A stretch of 64,000 bases of DNA from Proteiniphilum propionicum (GTDB lineage Bacteria; Bacteroidota; Bacteroidia; Bacteroidales; Dysgonomonadaceae), in the NCBI RefSeq assembly GCF_022267555.1, contig NZ_CP073586.1:310001-374000 (forward strand), read 5' to 3'. The position numbers and the translations under genes were made by a program. The notes beneath the pieces were generated by a model, which ran no database searches, was not told the origin of the DNA, and was given only the letters and a program-made list of their open reading frames with translations. This document shows positions 46,249-53,595 of the stretch, piece after piece; position 1 is the stretch's first letter; every line of letters starts with the position of its first letter.

Positions 46249-47004
46249 ATGTTTGAAGCTGCATTTTGGGGGTTTGTCTCAGGTTCGGCCATTCTCATAG
46301 GAGCATTTTTAGGCCTTTACTTGAAAATAGGGGATAAAGTAACCGCTACTGTAATGGCTTTTGGAGCGGGAGTTTTAATATCAGCACTCTCCATCGACTT
46401 AATGGCAGAAGCTTTTGAAAAGGCACACGATCCCTTAACAGTAGGGTTGAGCTTTCTGGCAGGAGCAATTATGTTTGTTGGCGGAGACTATCTGATAGAT
46501 TCCAGGGGCGGTCATTTTCGGAAACATGTTCATGGCATCTCGGAGCAAAAGAAAAAGGAAGAAGCAGGTAACAACTCAGGTTCAGCAATTTTATTAGGCA
46601 CTTTCCTTGATGGTATCCCTGAGTCTTTCGTTGTCGGAGCATCAATCGCCGCAGGTGGTGCTACAGGCATTGTATTTATTATGGCTGTGTTTTTAAGTAA
46701 CCTTCCGGAGGGAATGTCAGGTTCTTTGGGCATGAAAATGGCCGGTATGTCTAACAGGCAGATAATGGCTTTATGGACAGCAACAGTAATTATCACCGTT
46801 ATAGCTTCTGTCTGTGGTTATATTTTCCTTGGTAGTTCACCCGGCTCCCTTCATGCAGCAACAATGGCATTTGCATCAGGTGCAATTCTGGCTATGCTCT
46901 GCGACACAATGATTCCTGAAGCATTCAGGTATGGCGGACGTGCAGTAGCATTGGTGACAGTGGTGGGATTTATGACAGCGTTCTTTCTTAGCAAATTGTT
47001 TTGA
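46249..47004 (+). CDS. ZIP-family metal transporter
   Basis: A 251-residue inner-membrane protein with about eight helices. The central metal-binding helices show LGTFLDGIPESFVVG and FLSNLPEGMSGSLGM, matching the HNxPEG-type signatures of ZIP carriers (His replaced by Asp/Asn here), and a histidine/lysine-rich loop (GGHFRKHVHG) lies between helices 3 and 4. Such proteins import divalent metals such as zinc or iron; the substrate cannot be fixed from sequence. A single gene after tRNA-Phe. Confidence 0.88.
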   Translation: MFEAAFWGFVSGSAILIGAFLGLYLKIGDKVTATVMAFGAGVLISALSIDLMAEAFEKAHDPLTVGLSFLAGAIMFVGGDYLIDSRGGHFRKHVHGISEQKKKEEAGNNSGSAILLGTFLDGIPESFVVGASIAAGGATGIVFIMAVFLSNLPEGMSGSLGMKMAGMSNRQIMALWTATVIITVIASVCGYIFLGSSPGSLHAATMAFASGAILAMLCDTMIPEAFRYGGRAVALVTVVGFMTAFFLSKLF

Positions 47005-47084
47005 TGAGGGTTGCAAATATAAAAATATTATACCAAAAAAAGACTCTTCATATGTGGCAACTAAAAATATCACAAATCAATTAC

Positions 47085-47092
47085 TATCTTTG
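47085..47092 (+). promoter_or_regulatory. -7 box of the methyltransferase gene
   Basis: TATCTTTG, 83 bases before the ATG at 47176, fits TAnnTTTG; no good -33 box is seen. Confidence 0.35.
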
Positions 47093-47175
47093 TCAATTAA
47101 TTCTTTTTCGTAATGAATTGTTTTTTTATAAACAGCAACAGTCAACGCGCCTGAAACATAAATAGTGGCTAATAT

Positions 47176-47952
47176 ATGAATGATCTGGAGAAATTCTTTT
47201 ATAACAACAACGATAAATTAATTGACAAGTGGAACCATTATTTTGATATTTATGATTTATATTTTAATAAATATCGGGGCAAAGAAATAGTAATACTTGA
47301 AATCGGCGTTTTCCAGGGGGGAAGCCTTCAAATGTGGAAGAAGTATTTCGGCCAAAATGCCAAAATATATGGTGTAGATATTAATCCTAACTGCAAAAAC
47401 CTGGAGGAGGGAAATATCGAGATCTTCATAGGCTCTCAATCCGACCGGACATTCCTTCGTAAAATTAAAGAGCAGATACCACCAATTGATATTCTTATTG
47501 ACGATGGCGGGCACACAATGACTCAACAAATTGTCACCTTTGAAGAACTTTTTGGACACATAAAAGAAACCGGTATATATTTATGCGAGGATACACATAC
47601 ATCATATCAAATAATGTATGGTGGGGGTTATAAAAGAAGAGGAACATTTATTGAATATAGTAAAAACCTTATTGACTTTTTAAATGCCTTCTATTCGGAA
47701 CAATCATCATTGAAAGTTAATAATTTTACCATAAGTGTTAAAGCCATACATTTTTATGACAGCATTGTGATAATTGAAAAAGGACAACGGAGTAAGCCAA
47801 AAAGGCTTACAACAGGGAAGGCAACAGTTTCTAATTATTACCAGGAACCTTCAGGATTAAAAAAAACAAAATGGGAAATTAAAAAATCAATATTAAAGAT
47901 AATAAATAAATTCTTGAGATATTTCAGGCTTAAAAGTTTTATTTGGAAATAG
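47176..47952 (+). CDS. Class I SAM-dependent methyltransferase
   Basis: A 258-residue protein with a Rossmann-like methyltransferase core: motif I ILEIGVFQGGSLQMW (SAM binding), the acidic end of strand 2 in YGVDINPNC, and IDILIDDGGHTMTQQI, which resembles cephalosporin-hydroxylase/macrocin-O-methyltransferase-like enzymes, where the aspartates bind a metal. The C-terminal 45 residues are Lys-rich. Codon use and base composition are markedly more A/T-rich than its neighbours, suggesting transfer, perhaps from a polysaccharide or natural-product locus. The acceptor substrate is unknown. Repeat copy C begins 9 bases after the stop. Confidence 0.82.
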   Translation: MNDLEKFFYNNNDKLIDKWNHYFDIYDLYFNKYRGKEIVILEIGVFQGGSLQMWKKYFGQNAKIYGVDINPNCKNLEEGNIEIFIGSQSDRTFLRKIKEQIPPIDILIDDGGHTMTQQIVTFEELFGHIKETGIYLCEDTHTSYQIMYGGGYKRRGTFIEYSKNLIDFLNAFYSEQSSLKVNNFTISVKAIHFYDSIVIIEKGQRSKPKRLTTGKATVSNYYQEPSGLKKTKWEIKKSILKIINKFLRYFRLKSFIWK

Positions 47953-47960
47953 AAACATTC

Positions 47961-48069
47961 GAGTCCCCTCCGATAAGTCTTTTTTCTTGAAAATTCCACA
48001 AGATGAACATTGATTTTCAATATGTTGCAAACCGATAAAATTGGGTCTTGAGGTTTTCGGAGAGGACTC
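47961..48069. repeat. 109-bp intergenic element, copy C
   Basis: The best-preserved ends: GAGTCCCCTCCGA (47961-47973) against TCGGAGAGGACTC (48057-48069), an inverted repeat with one mismatch. The palindromic core ATTGATTTTCAAT (48009-48021) lies at offset 48. It lies in the convergent space between the methyltransferase gene and the Crp/Fnr gene. Confidence 0.68.
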
Positions 48070-48104
48070 AACATTTTAATTACACTTTTGAGGGGATGCT
48101 GTTT

Positions 48105-48791
48105 TTAAAACATGTTTTGAAGTGCAACCCGATTTAGAATTGTAATCTTCCTCCTGTCAACCTCAATAATCCCCTCTTCTGCCATCTCCATCATCACCTT
48201 CACCAGCGCGGGACGGGAAACACTGAACAGCCGGGCAATACTCTCTTTTGTTGTTTTCAACTGGAAGCTCTTTTCCCCTTCCGACTCTTTCAGCAGGTAA
48301 TAGGCCAGTTTTGCCCTTATTGTTCGTAATGAGACAAGTCGCAGCTTATCTGAAAGAAAGGATACCCTATTGGATATATATGCCAGGAAAGCAATCATAA
48401 ACTCATCATACTTTTTCAACAGAAGGGATAGATTCTCCTTAGGTATCACAACAAACGTACAGGCAGTTCTGCAAATAGCAGAGACCGGGGAACGGTTATC
48501 GGCTGAAAACAAAAAACCGGTTGCCATGGGATTGGGAGCCTTGATATACTCTACCTTCATAAAATCTCCCTTATCATCTGCCATCTCGGTAACTGCCTCC
48601 CCTTTTATTAATATATAGAGTGATTGATAACGTGCCCCCTGGGTGACAATCACATCTCCTTTTTCAAATTTCCTTACAGAGAAGTGAATATCACGCATAA
48701 ACTCGTCCCGCTGATCTTCAGGAACAGAGCTGCAAAGGGGACATTGAAAAATCATACCTGAATAGCCGGCATCAACAAATAAGTTGTCCAT
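48105..48791 (-). CDS. Crp/Fnr-family transcriptional regulator
   Basis: A 228-residue regulator: cyclic-nucleotide-binding-type beta roll (about 25-145; RKFEKGDVIVTQGARYQSLYILIKGEA spread over about 37-63) and a C-terminal HTH (about 160-228) with TTKESIARLFSVSRPALVKVM as its recognition part. Near the N-terminus are three cysteines (MIFQCPLCSSVPEDQRDEF region: Cys17, Cys20 and nearby), which could bind a cluster as in FNR, but the set is incomplete. The gene is divergent from nrfHA with 119 bases between; a likely operator palindrome is at 48829-48843. It probably controls nitrite ammonification. Confidence 0.88.
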   Translation of the reverse strand: MDNLFVDAGYSGMIFQCPLCSSVPEDQRDEFMRDIHFSVRKFEKGDVIVTQGARYQSLYILIKGEAVTEMADDKGDFMKVEYIKAPNPMATGFLFSADNRSPVSAICRTACTFVVIPKENLSLLLKKYDEFMIAFLAYISNRVSFLSDKLRLVSLRTIRAKLAYYLLKESEGEKSFQLKTTKESIARLFSVSRPALVKVMMEMAEEGIIEVDRRKITILNRVALQNMF

Positions 48792-48828
48792 ATCACCTTC
48801 AATTTAAGAAACTAAATTAGTTTATTTT

Positions 48829-48843
48829 TCGCAAACGTCATAA
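48829..48843. promoter_or_regulatory. 15-bp palindrome between the Crp/Fnr gene and nrfH
   Basis: AAACTAAATTAGTTT is a perfect palindrome around a central A, 38 bases from the regulator start and 68 from the nrfH start. The position suits an operator for the adjacent regulator, acting on both divergent units. Confidence 0.5.
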
Positions 48844-48910
48844 TTATTACAGTTTTTTCAAGATTTTGTGCTTTACTTTGTTAATAATAAAAAGCTTAAA
48901 GTTTGCGACC

Positions 48911-49528
48911 ATGAACAGACTGCGAAACTTCCGGAATAAAATTAAGCCTCGCGGGGGTTGGAGATATCCCGCAATCATCATCAGCGGGGCTTTCGTGGGG
49001 CTTTTTGCTTATACTTTTTTTGCATCAAGGGCTTACAGCTATCTATCCAACGACCCTGCGACCTGCGTTAACTGCCACATTATGGGCCCGTACTATGCAA
49101 CCTGGATGCATAGTTCTCACGGCAGGAACACTACATGCAACGACTGTCACGTTCCGCAGGACAGTAAAGTAAAGGGATATTATTTTAAAGCAGTGGACGG
49201 ATTACGCCATTCTGCCATATTCACCATCCGTGGAGAAAATCAGGCTATCCAAGCTATAGAAGCAAGCTCTCAGGTGATAATGGATAATTGTATTCGTTGC
49301 CATACTCAGCTCAACACCGAGTTTGTAAAAATCGGACGAATGGATTTCAAGGAGGTGAAGAATATGGGAGGTAACGCTTGCTGGGATTGCCACAGGAATG
49401 TACCGCACACCCTAAGCAGGTCGCTTTCATCAACACCTAATGCACGAGTACCTATGCCTGAAAGCAATGTTCCGGAATGGCTTCACAACATGGTGAAGAG
49501 ATCAGAAATGAATAATACCAACCGTTGA
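48911..49528 (+). CDS. nrfH: Cytochrome c nitrite reductase small subunit NrfH
   Basis: A 205-residue membrane-anchored tetraheme cytochrome of the NapC/NirT family that takes electrons from menaquinol and delivers them to NrfA. One N-terminal membrane helix (about 19-40) is followed by four CxxCH heme sites: CVNCH, CNDCH, CIRCH and CWDCH. The ATG at 48911 is chosen; a TTG upstream would add residues with no family support. It lies upstream of nrfA with a 179-base gap containing no gene. Confidence 0.95.
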   Translation: MNRLRNFRNKIKPRGGWRYPAIIISGAFVGLFAYTFFASRAYSYLSNDPATCVNCHIMGPYYATWMHSSHGRNTTCNDCHVPQDSKVKGYYFKAVDGLRHSAIFTIRGENQAIQAIEASSQVIMDNCIRCHTQLNTEFVKIGRMDFKEVKNMGGNACWDCHRNVPHTLSRSLSSTPNARVPMPESNVPEWLHNMVKRSEMNNTNR

Positions 49529-49707
49529 CAGATGCGGTATGCGGAAGACTAAGAGCTTTTGGCAGCTTACTGAAAGAAGCTGAGAATTGGTGATTGAAGC
49601 AGGACAGAAAGACTATGATGGCTACCCGAGGGCGGTTGGGCGATAAGAGTTGGCAAGGGACGGTTGAAAACTAAAAAACTGAAAACTAAGCATAAAACAG
49701 AGTTACT

Positions 49708-51207
49708 ATGAACAGTAAAAGGCACAGTGACAGGATGAAGCCCTGGGTTGGGTGGTTTCTTTTTTTCGTTACGATGGGAATGGTATTCCTTTTGGGAATG
49801 CTGGCAGCTTCAATCACACAAAGAAGAGCCGAGATAGCTAGCGTGATGAACAACAGGAAAGTAGAAATAACTGGTATAGAGCCAAGAAGTGAGCTTTTTG
49901 CCGTTAACTATCCACACGAATACGAGACATGGAGCAGAACAGCCGATACCACTTTCCAGAGTGAATTTAACGGGAGCAAAGCAGTGGATGTACTTGCTGA
50001 ACGTCCCGAGATGGTTATCCTTTGGGCCGGCTATGCTTTTTCAAAAGATTACAATACTCCCAGGGGGCATATGCATGCAGTGGAGGATGTGCATCATACA
50101 TTGCGTACCGGAGCCCCAATGACTCCGGAAGAAGGGCCGCAGCCGGCAACCTGTTGGACATGTAAAAGTCCCGATGTACCCCGGCTGATGGAGTCTGAAG
50201 GCATCGCCGAATTCTATAACAAGACATGGGCCCACTGGGGGCAAGAGGTGGTAAACCCGATTGGTTGTGCAGACTGTCATAACGCAGAAACCATGGATTT
50301 GAAAATCAGCCGGCCCGGATTGATTGAAGGATTCGAAAATATGGGGCTGGATATTAAAGAAGCTACTCATCAGGAAATGCGTTCGCTGGCTTGTGCACAA
50401 TGCCATGTAGAATACTACTTCACACCCGTGGGAAAATATCTGATCTTCCCATGGCACAATGGAACTACCATGGAGGGTGCAGAACAGTATTACGACAGCA
50501 TAGGGTTTGCAGATTATACACACGCACTGAGCAAAGCACCAATCATAAAAGCGCAACACCCCGATTACGAGATATTCAAGACAGGTATCCATGCACAGCG
50601 AGGGGTCTCCTGTGCCGACTGCCATATGCCTTATATTTCAGAAGGTGGTATAAAATACAGCAGTCACCATGTGAGAAGCCCGCTGGCAAGCATGAATAAC
50701 ACCTGTCAGGTGTGCCATAGAGAGACGGAAGAGGACCTTCGCGATGCAGTGTATGAACGCCAGCGCAGTGCAAACCAGATTCGCGATCTGGTAGAGAAAG
50801 AGCTCGCTACCGCACATTTGGAGGCTCAGTACGCGTGGAACAAAGGGGCAACCGCGACACAGATGAAAAATGTACTGCAGCTTCTCCGACAGTCGCAATG
50901 GCGCTGGGATTACGCTGTTGCTTCACACGGTGGGGCCTTTCACTCTCCGGTTGAATATCAGCGTATTCTTTCATTAAGCCTTGACAGGGCTCACAAAGCC
51001 AGGTTTGAAACGGCAAAAGTACTTGCACAACTTGGATTTACCGGAGATGTTCCTCTACCCGATATTTCCACGAAAGAAAAAGCACAGGCTTATATCGGCC
51101 TTGATATGCAGAAAGAGAAAACCGATAAAAAAATATTTCAGGAGGTTATTATCCCTCAATGGCTTAAAATAGCCAGAGAGAACGACCGGCTGGCAAGCTT
51201 GAATTAA
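49708..51207 (+). CDS. nrfA: Cytochrome c nitrite reductase catalytic subunit NrfA
   Basis: A 499-residue pentaheme enzyme that reduces nitrite to ammonia with six electrons. The active-site heme site has the special lysine ligand (CWTCK near residue 149) and the other four are CADCH, CAQCH, CADCH and CQVCH. An uncleaved-looking N-terminal helix (about 12-33) precedes the periplasmic domain. Calcium-site residues are expected in the ...QHPDYEIFKTGIHAQRG region, which contains the active-site His. Complete and normal in length; acts with NrfH and relies on ResB/CcsA for heme attachment. Confidence 0.97.
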   Translation: MNSKRHSDRMKPWVGWFLFFVTMGMVFLLGMLAASITQRRAEIASVMNNRKVEITGIEPRSELFAVNYPHEYETWSRTADTTFQSEFNGSKAVDVLAERPEMVILWAGYAFSKDYNTPRGHMHAVEDVHHTLRTGAPMTPEEGPQPATCWTCKSPDVPRLMESEGIAEFYNKTWAHWGQEVVNPIGCADCHNAETMDLKISRPGLIEGFENMGLDIKEATHQEMRSLACAQCHVEYYFTPVGKYLIFPWHNGTTMEGAEQYYDSIGFADYTHALSKAPIIKAQHPDYEIFKTGIHAQRGVSCADCHMPYISEGGIKYSSHHVRSPLASMNNTCQVCHRETEEDLRDAVYERQRSANQIRDLVEKELATAHLEAQYAWNKGATATQMKNVLQLLRQSQWRWDYAVASHGGAFHSPVEYQRILSLSLDRAHKARFETAKVLAQLGFTGDVPLPDISTKEKAQAYIGLDMQKEKTDKKIFQEVIIPQWLKIARENDRLASLN

Positions 51208-51215
51208 AAAGATAG

Positions 51216-52487
51216 ATGAAAAATTCTTCACGAAATATCTGGGAGCAACCATGGGGATATACAGAAGGTTTTATACTTACCGCCGGTATCCTGCTCACGG
51301 GATTCTTTCTGCAGTTGGCCGTTGGAAATATTGAGATTTCCCTTTTCGCCGCACCTGTAAATTATATCACTGGTGCACTGTTTATCACGGGGATTATTCT
51401 TTTACATCTTCTGTCCGGGAAAAGCCGTGTAACAAGGTGGTTGTCGGGAATATATGCAGCCATTCCTGCAGTTAGTGCTCTGCTCCTCCTCTGTATAATT
51501 CTGGGATTACTCCCTCAACTCCCAAAAGAGATAGCCGGCAATGAGCTGCCACCTGGCATATTCAAACCGCTGGGCTGGTACCAGATGACTACTTCATGGC
51601 CATTTATACTGCTGTGCTTTTATTTGTTAATGATCTTGGGACTGGCTATACTCAAAAGGACAAGGAGGAAACAGTCGTTACGCGATATCGGGTTCTATCT
51701 GAATCATATCGGCCTTTTTGTCGCCCTGCTGGGAGGAATACTCGGCAGTGCAGATATGGAGCGACTCATCATGAGTGTAAATGAGGGGCAAGTGGAGTGG
51801 CGTGCGACAGACAGACAAGGGACAATAAAAGAGCTAACTATTGCTATCCAATTGGATTCATTCATTATTGAAGAGTATGAACCTAAGCTGGTGATTATTG
51901 ATAATGAAACAGGAATTGTGTTACCTCTATCACGACCCGAAAGTTACATGTTTGAAGGAGCAGGAAAGACTGCCCTGCTGGCTGGAGCTACAATTGAGAT
52001 TATTGAATATCTGCCTCATGCAGCCATCTTCAGGGATTCTGCTTTTTTGAATGTGGTACCAATGATGATGGAGGGAGCAGCCATCGCCATGAAGATAAGG
52101 GTGGACAAAGCAGGACTACCTTGTCCTGTGGAGGGATGGGTCAGCAACGGCAGTTATCTTTTTCCGCCTAACCAGTTGCAGATCGATGAGCATACCAGTG
52201 TAGCCATGCCGCTGCAGGAGGTTAAGAAATACAGATCGCATGTAACCGTCTATACTGAAGCAGGGCATACGCAAAAAATTGTCATTGAAGTAAACAAGCC
52301 ATTATCAATAGGAGACTGGACAATTTATCAATACAGCTACGATGATTCAAAAGGAAAATACTCAGACACACCGATTTTTGAACTCGTGCGTGATCCGTGG
52401 CTGAAAGTGGTTTACAGCGGCATCTTCATGCTTATTGCAGGAGCCATCTTTATTTTTATTGCCGGACCTGAAAAAAGTATATTATGA
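51216..52487 (+). CDS. ResB-like cytochrome c biogenesis protein
   Basis: A 423-residue membrane protein with three N-terminal helices (about 18-35, 47-66 and 75-100), a further helix near 125-145 and 160-180, a large periplasmic domain (about 190-395) and a last helix at about 398-418. This is the plan of ResB/Ccs1, which works with CcsA in system II heme transport and attachment. Sequence motifs in this family are weak; the call rests on topology and position between nrfA and ccsA, 8 bases after nrfA and overlapping ccsA by 4. Confidence 0.85.
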   Translation: MKNSSRNIWEQPWGYTEGFILTAGILLTGFFLQLAVGNIEISLFAAPVNYITGALFITGIILLHLLSGKSRVTRWLSGIYAAIPAVSALLLLCIILGLLPQLPKEIAGNELPPGIFKPLGWYQMTTSWPFILLCFYLLMILGLAILKRTRRKQSLRDIGFYLNHIGLFVALLGGILGSADMERLIMSVNEGQVEWRATDRQGTIKELTIAIQLDSFIIEEYEPKLVIIDNETGIVLPLSRPESYMFEGAGKTALLAGATIEIIEYLPHAAIFRDSAFLNVVPMMMEGAAIAMKIRVDKAGLPCPVEGWVSNGSYLFPPNQLQIDEHTSVAMPLQEVKKYRSHVTVYTEAGHTQKIVIEVNKPLSIGDWTIYQYSYDDSKGKYSDTPIFELVRDPWLKVVYSGIFMLIAGAIFIFIAGPEKSIL

Positions 52488-53275
52488 CCTGGAGTTCATT
52501 TATTTATTTTGCATTTGGTGCAGTACTCCTTTGGAGTTTTGGAGCAATTCTTGCGTACAAAAACAGAAACAAGGCAATGCCGTCAATGTTTACAGCGGCT
52601 GGACTTATGCTCTTTTTCATTTTTATATCGGGCCTCTGGATATCTTTGGAGAGACCGCCCCTGCGTACCATGGGCGAGACACGCCTTTGGTATTCGTTTT
52701 TCCTGCCTGTTGCGGGGCTGCTTACCTATCTAAGGTGGAACTACAGATGGATAATTTCATTCACCACTCTGCTCTCCTCGGTTTTTATAATTATAAATAT
52801 CGCGAGCCCGGATATCCATAACAAAGTGCTCATGCCGGCACTGCAGAGCCCCTGGTTCGCCCCGCACGTTATTATCTACATGTTTTCCTATGCCATTGTG
52901 GGCGCCGCAACACTAGTAGCCATATACTATCTTGCCAGGGAGAATAAAATCGTCTGCAAAGCCCACATCATGAATATGACAGACAATATGGTGTATGCCG
53001 GTGTTGCCTGCATTACACTGGGCATGCTTATGGGAGCTATCTGGGCTAAAGATGCATGGGGACATTACTGGAGCTGGGATCCAAAAGAGACATGGGCTGC
53101 AACCACCTGGCTGGGGTACCTGATCTATATCCATTACCGCCTTAAAAGAAACTCTTCAAACAGAATCTCCATGATCATTCTGGTAGTTGCTTTTATATTG
53201 TTGCAAATATGTTGGTATGGATTGAACTACCTCCCCCCGGCAAAGCAAAGTATCCACACCTACTCTTCACAATGA
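52484..53275 (+). CDS. ccsA: Cytochrome c biogenesis protein CcsA
   Basis: A 263-residue membrane protein with about eight helices. The heme-handling tryptophan-rich WWD motif is present (WGHYWSWDPKETWAA, about residues 192-206), together with histidines in HVIIYMFSYA and IHYRL, the expected axial ligands. It exports heme and, with ResB, attaches it to CxxCH sites of periplasmic cytochromes such as NrfH and NrfA. Its ATG overlaps the ResB-like gene by 4 bases. It completes the nrf module. Confidence 0.94.
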   Translation: MTWSSFIYFAFGAVLLWSFGAILAYKNRNKAMPSMFTAAGLMLFFIFISGLWISLERPPLRTMGETRLWYSFFLPVAGLLTYLRWNYRWIISFTTLLSSVFIIINIASPDIHNKVLMPALQSPWFAPHVIIYMFSYAIVGAATLVAIYYLARENKIVCKAHIMNMTDNMVYAGVACITLGMLMGAIWAKDAWGHYWSWDPKETWAATTWLGYLIYIHYRLKRNSSNRISMIILVVAFILLQICWYGLNYLPPAKQSIHTYSSQ

Positions 53276-53595
53276 GTGAATCGTTTACAGCATCCAATAC
53301 CCGAAAACAATATATCTTAATGGTTGTCAGTACAAAATTACAATTGAACTTTCGCATGTGTTATGATAAGAGCTAAATCATTCAACTGACAACGTTTTGC
53401 GACCCGTTTTATCGCAGAAGCGCTCCACAAAAGATTGATATATCATATATTTAACTTTATACAATAGTAACTATCACATTAGGAACTTGATTAAATAAGA
53501 TTTTTTCCGTATAAAAATCTTTTGTTCAACAAAATTGAAAAAACAACTACAAAATGATTAATTTTGTAGCTTCATCAAAATAATAATGTGTAGGT
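53276..53595. other. 320-base leader region of glnN with inverted repeats
   Basis: No ORF is credible here. Visible are a 9-bp inverted repeat separated by 53 bases (GTTGTCAGT 53323-53331, ACTGACAAC 53385-53393), a small hairpin TGCGA/TCGCA (53398-53402, 53412-53416) and a 9-bp hairpin AAGATTTTT/AAAAATCTT (53497-53505, 53513-53521). The last could end the ccsA message or regulate glnN. The promoter at 53534-53566 follows. Confidence 0.5.
53534..53566 (+). promoter_or_regulatory. Promoter of glnN
   Basis: ATTG (53534-53537), 21-base spacer, TAATTTTG (53559-53566): close to the Bacteroidota consensus. The ATG lies 29 bases downstream. Confidence 0.6.

Noticed and set aside
49529-49707. Small gene between nrfH and nrfA
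   Set aside because: Only short frames without a start and codon pattern; probably spacer.
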